From NCBI RefSeq assembly GCF_033958435.1, contig NC_134139.1, positions 202,537,501 to 202,601,500 of the forward strand: a DNA stretch of 64,000 nucleotides. Reading direction: 5' to 3'. Under the pieces are notes generated by a model. That model was not told the DNA's origin. It ran no database searches and saw only the letters and a list, made by a program, of their open reading frames with translations. The stretch comes from Carettochelys insculpta (lineage: Eukaryota; Chordata; Testudines; Carettochelyidae). A program made the position numbers and the translations under genes. Positions 63,770 through 64,000 of this stretch are shown here, one piece after another. Numbering within the stretch: position 1 is the stretch's first letter; every line of letters begins with the position of its first letter.

Positions 63770-64000
63770 GTCAGCTGGGTATCCTGGCCTCTCCTCCTGC
63801 CCCTTTGAGGGGATAAACAACAAAGGGCAGAGAGAAATTACTCAGCTTCTTCTGGTGTGTCCGTCTGGAAGGGGAGAAGTTGAGGCTGAGCATTGGGGAG
63901 AATTCACTCTTGGTGGGAACTGTTCACGCTGTGCAGGAGTCTCCCAGGCGGGAGGGGGGGAAGCCCTGGTGCTTGCGAGACTGTCCTGTGCTTTGCTCCT

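Overview
The window is vertebrate nuclear DNA, most likely from a cryptodiran (hidden-necked) turtle. The main clue is the set of tRNA-headed SINEs with a CR1-like tail, the arrangement known from the turtle Pol III/Cry SINE family. It is joined by many CR1 LINE fragments, Penelope-like (PLE) tails and abundant short inverted-repeat DNA transposons. The species call is inference from repeat content. The gene calls rest on exon sequence, splice sites and reading phase.

Two protein genes lie head to head. On the minus strand, CHRNA2 (neuronal nicotinic acetylcholine receptor alpha-2) has five coding exons at 14503-14443, 8062-7911, 5415-5371, 4352-4243 and 2472-1407. They encode a signal peptide, the complete ligand-binding domain, M1-M3 and the cytoplasmic loop. 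The last exon, which carries M4 and the C-terminus, lies before base 1. On the plus strand, EPHX2 (soluble epoxide hydrolase) starts at 35228. Its first eight coding exons reach 63769 and encode the N-terminal phosphatase domain, the linker and the start of the hydrolase domain with its HGFPE motif. The catalytic Asp, Tyr and His of the hydrolase lie beyond the window. The gene pair and its arrangement match the known vertebrate CHRNA2-EPHX2 neighbourhood.

Layout: 1-14.5 kb is CHRNA2, with introns holding CR1 pieces, two related LTR-like promoters on either side of exon 2, and inverted-repeat elements. 14.5-35.2 kb is the gap between the two start codons. It has no gene I can support, but holds CR1s, SINEs, MIR-like SINEs, an LTR-like block, fold-back transposons and a GT-containing minisatellite at 22.1-22.6 kb. 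35.0-35.5 kb is the GC-rich EPHX2 promoter. 35.3-51.8 kb is EPHX2 intron 1, the most repeat-dense part: a GC-rich minisatellite, nested and inverted PLE copies, a CR1 reverse transcriptase, a Ty3/gypsy integrase remnant and a cluster of one MITE family. 51.8-63.8 kb holds EPHX2 exons 2-8 with lighter repeat load.

The two genes do not share a pathway. CHRNA2 is a cation channel subunit; EPHX2 turns fatty-acid epoxides into diols and, in mammals, also hydrolyses lipid phosphates. The most notable coding observation is in EPHX2: the second aspartate of the phosphatase DxD motif is glycine (position 11), while every other phosphatase-motif residue that I can check is kept at the mammalian position. 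I found no CRISPR array, operon or other prokaryote-type system, and no clearly new gene.
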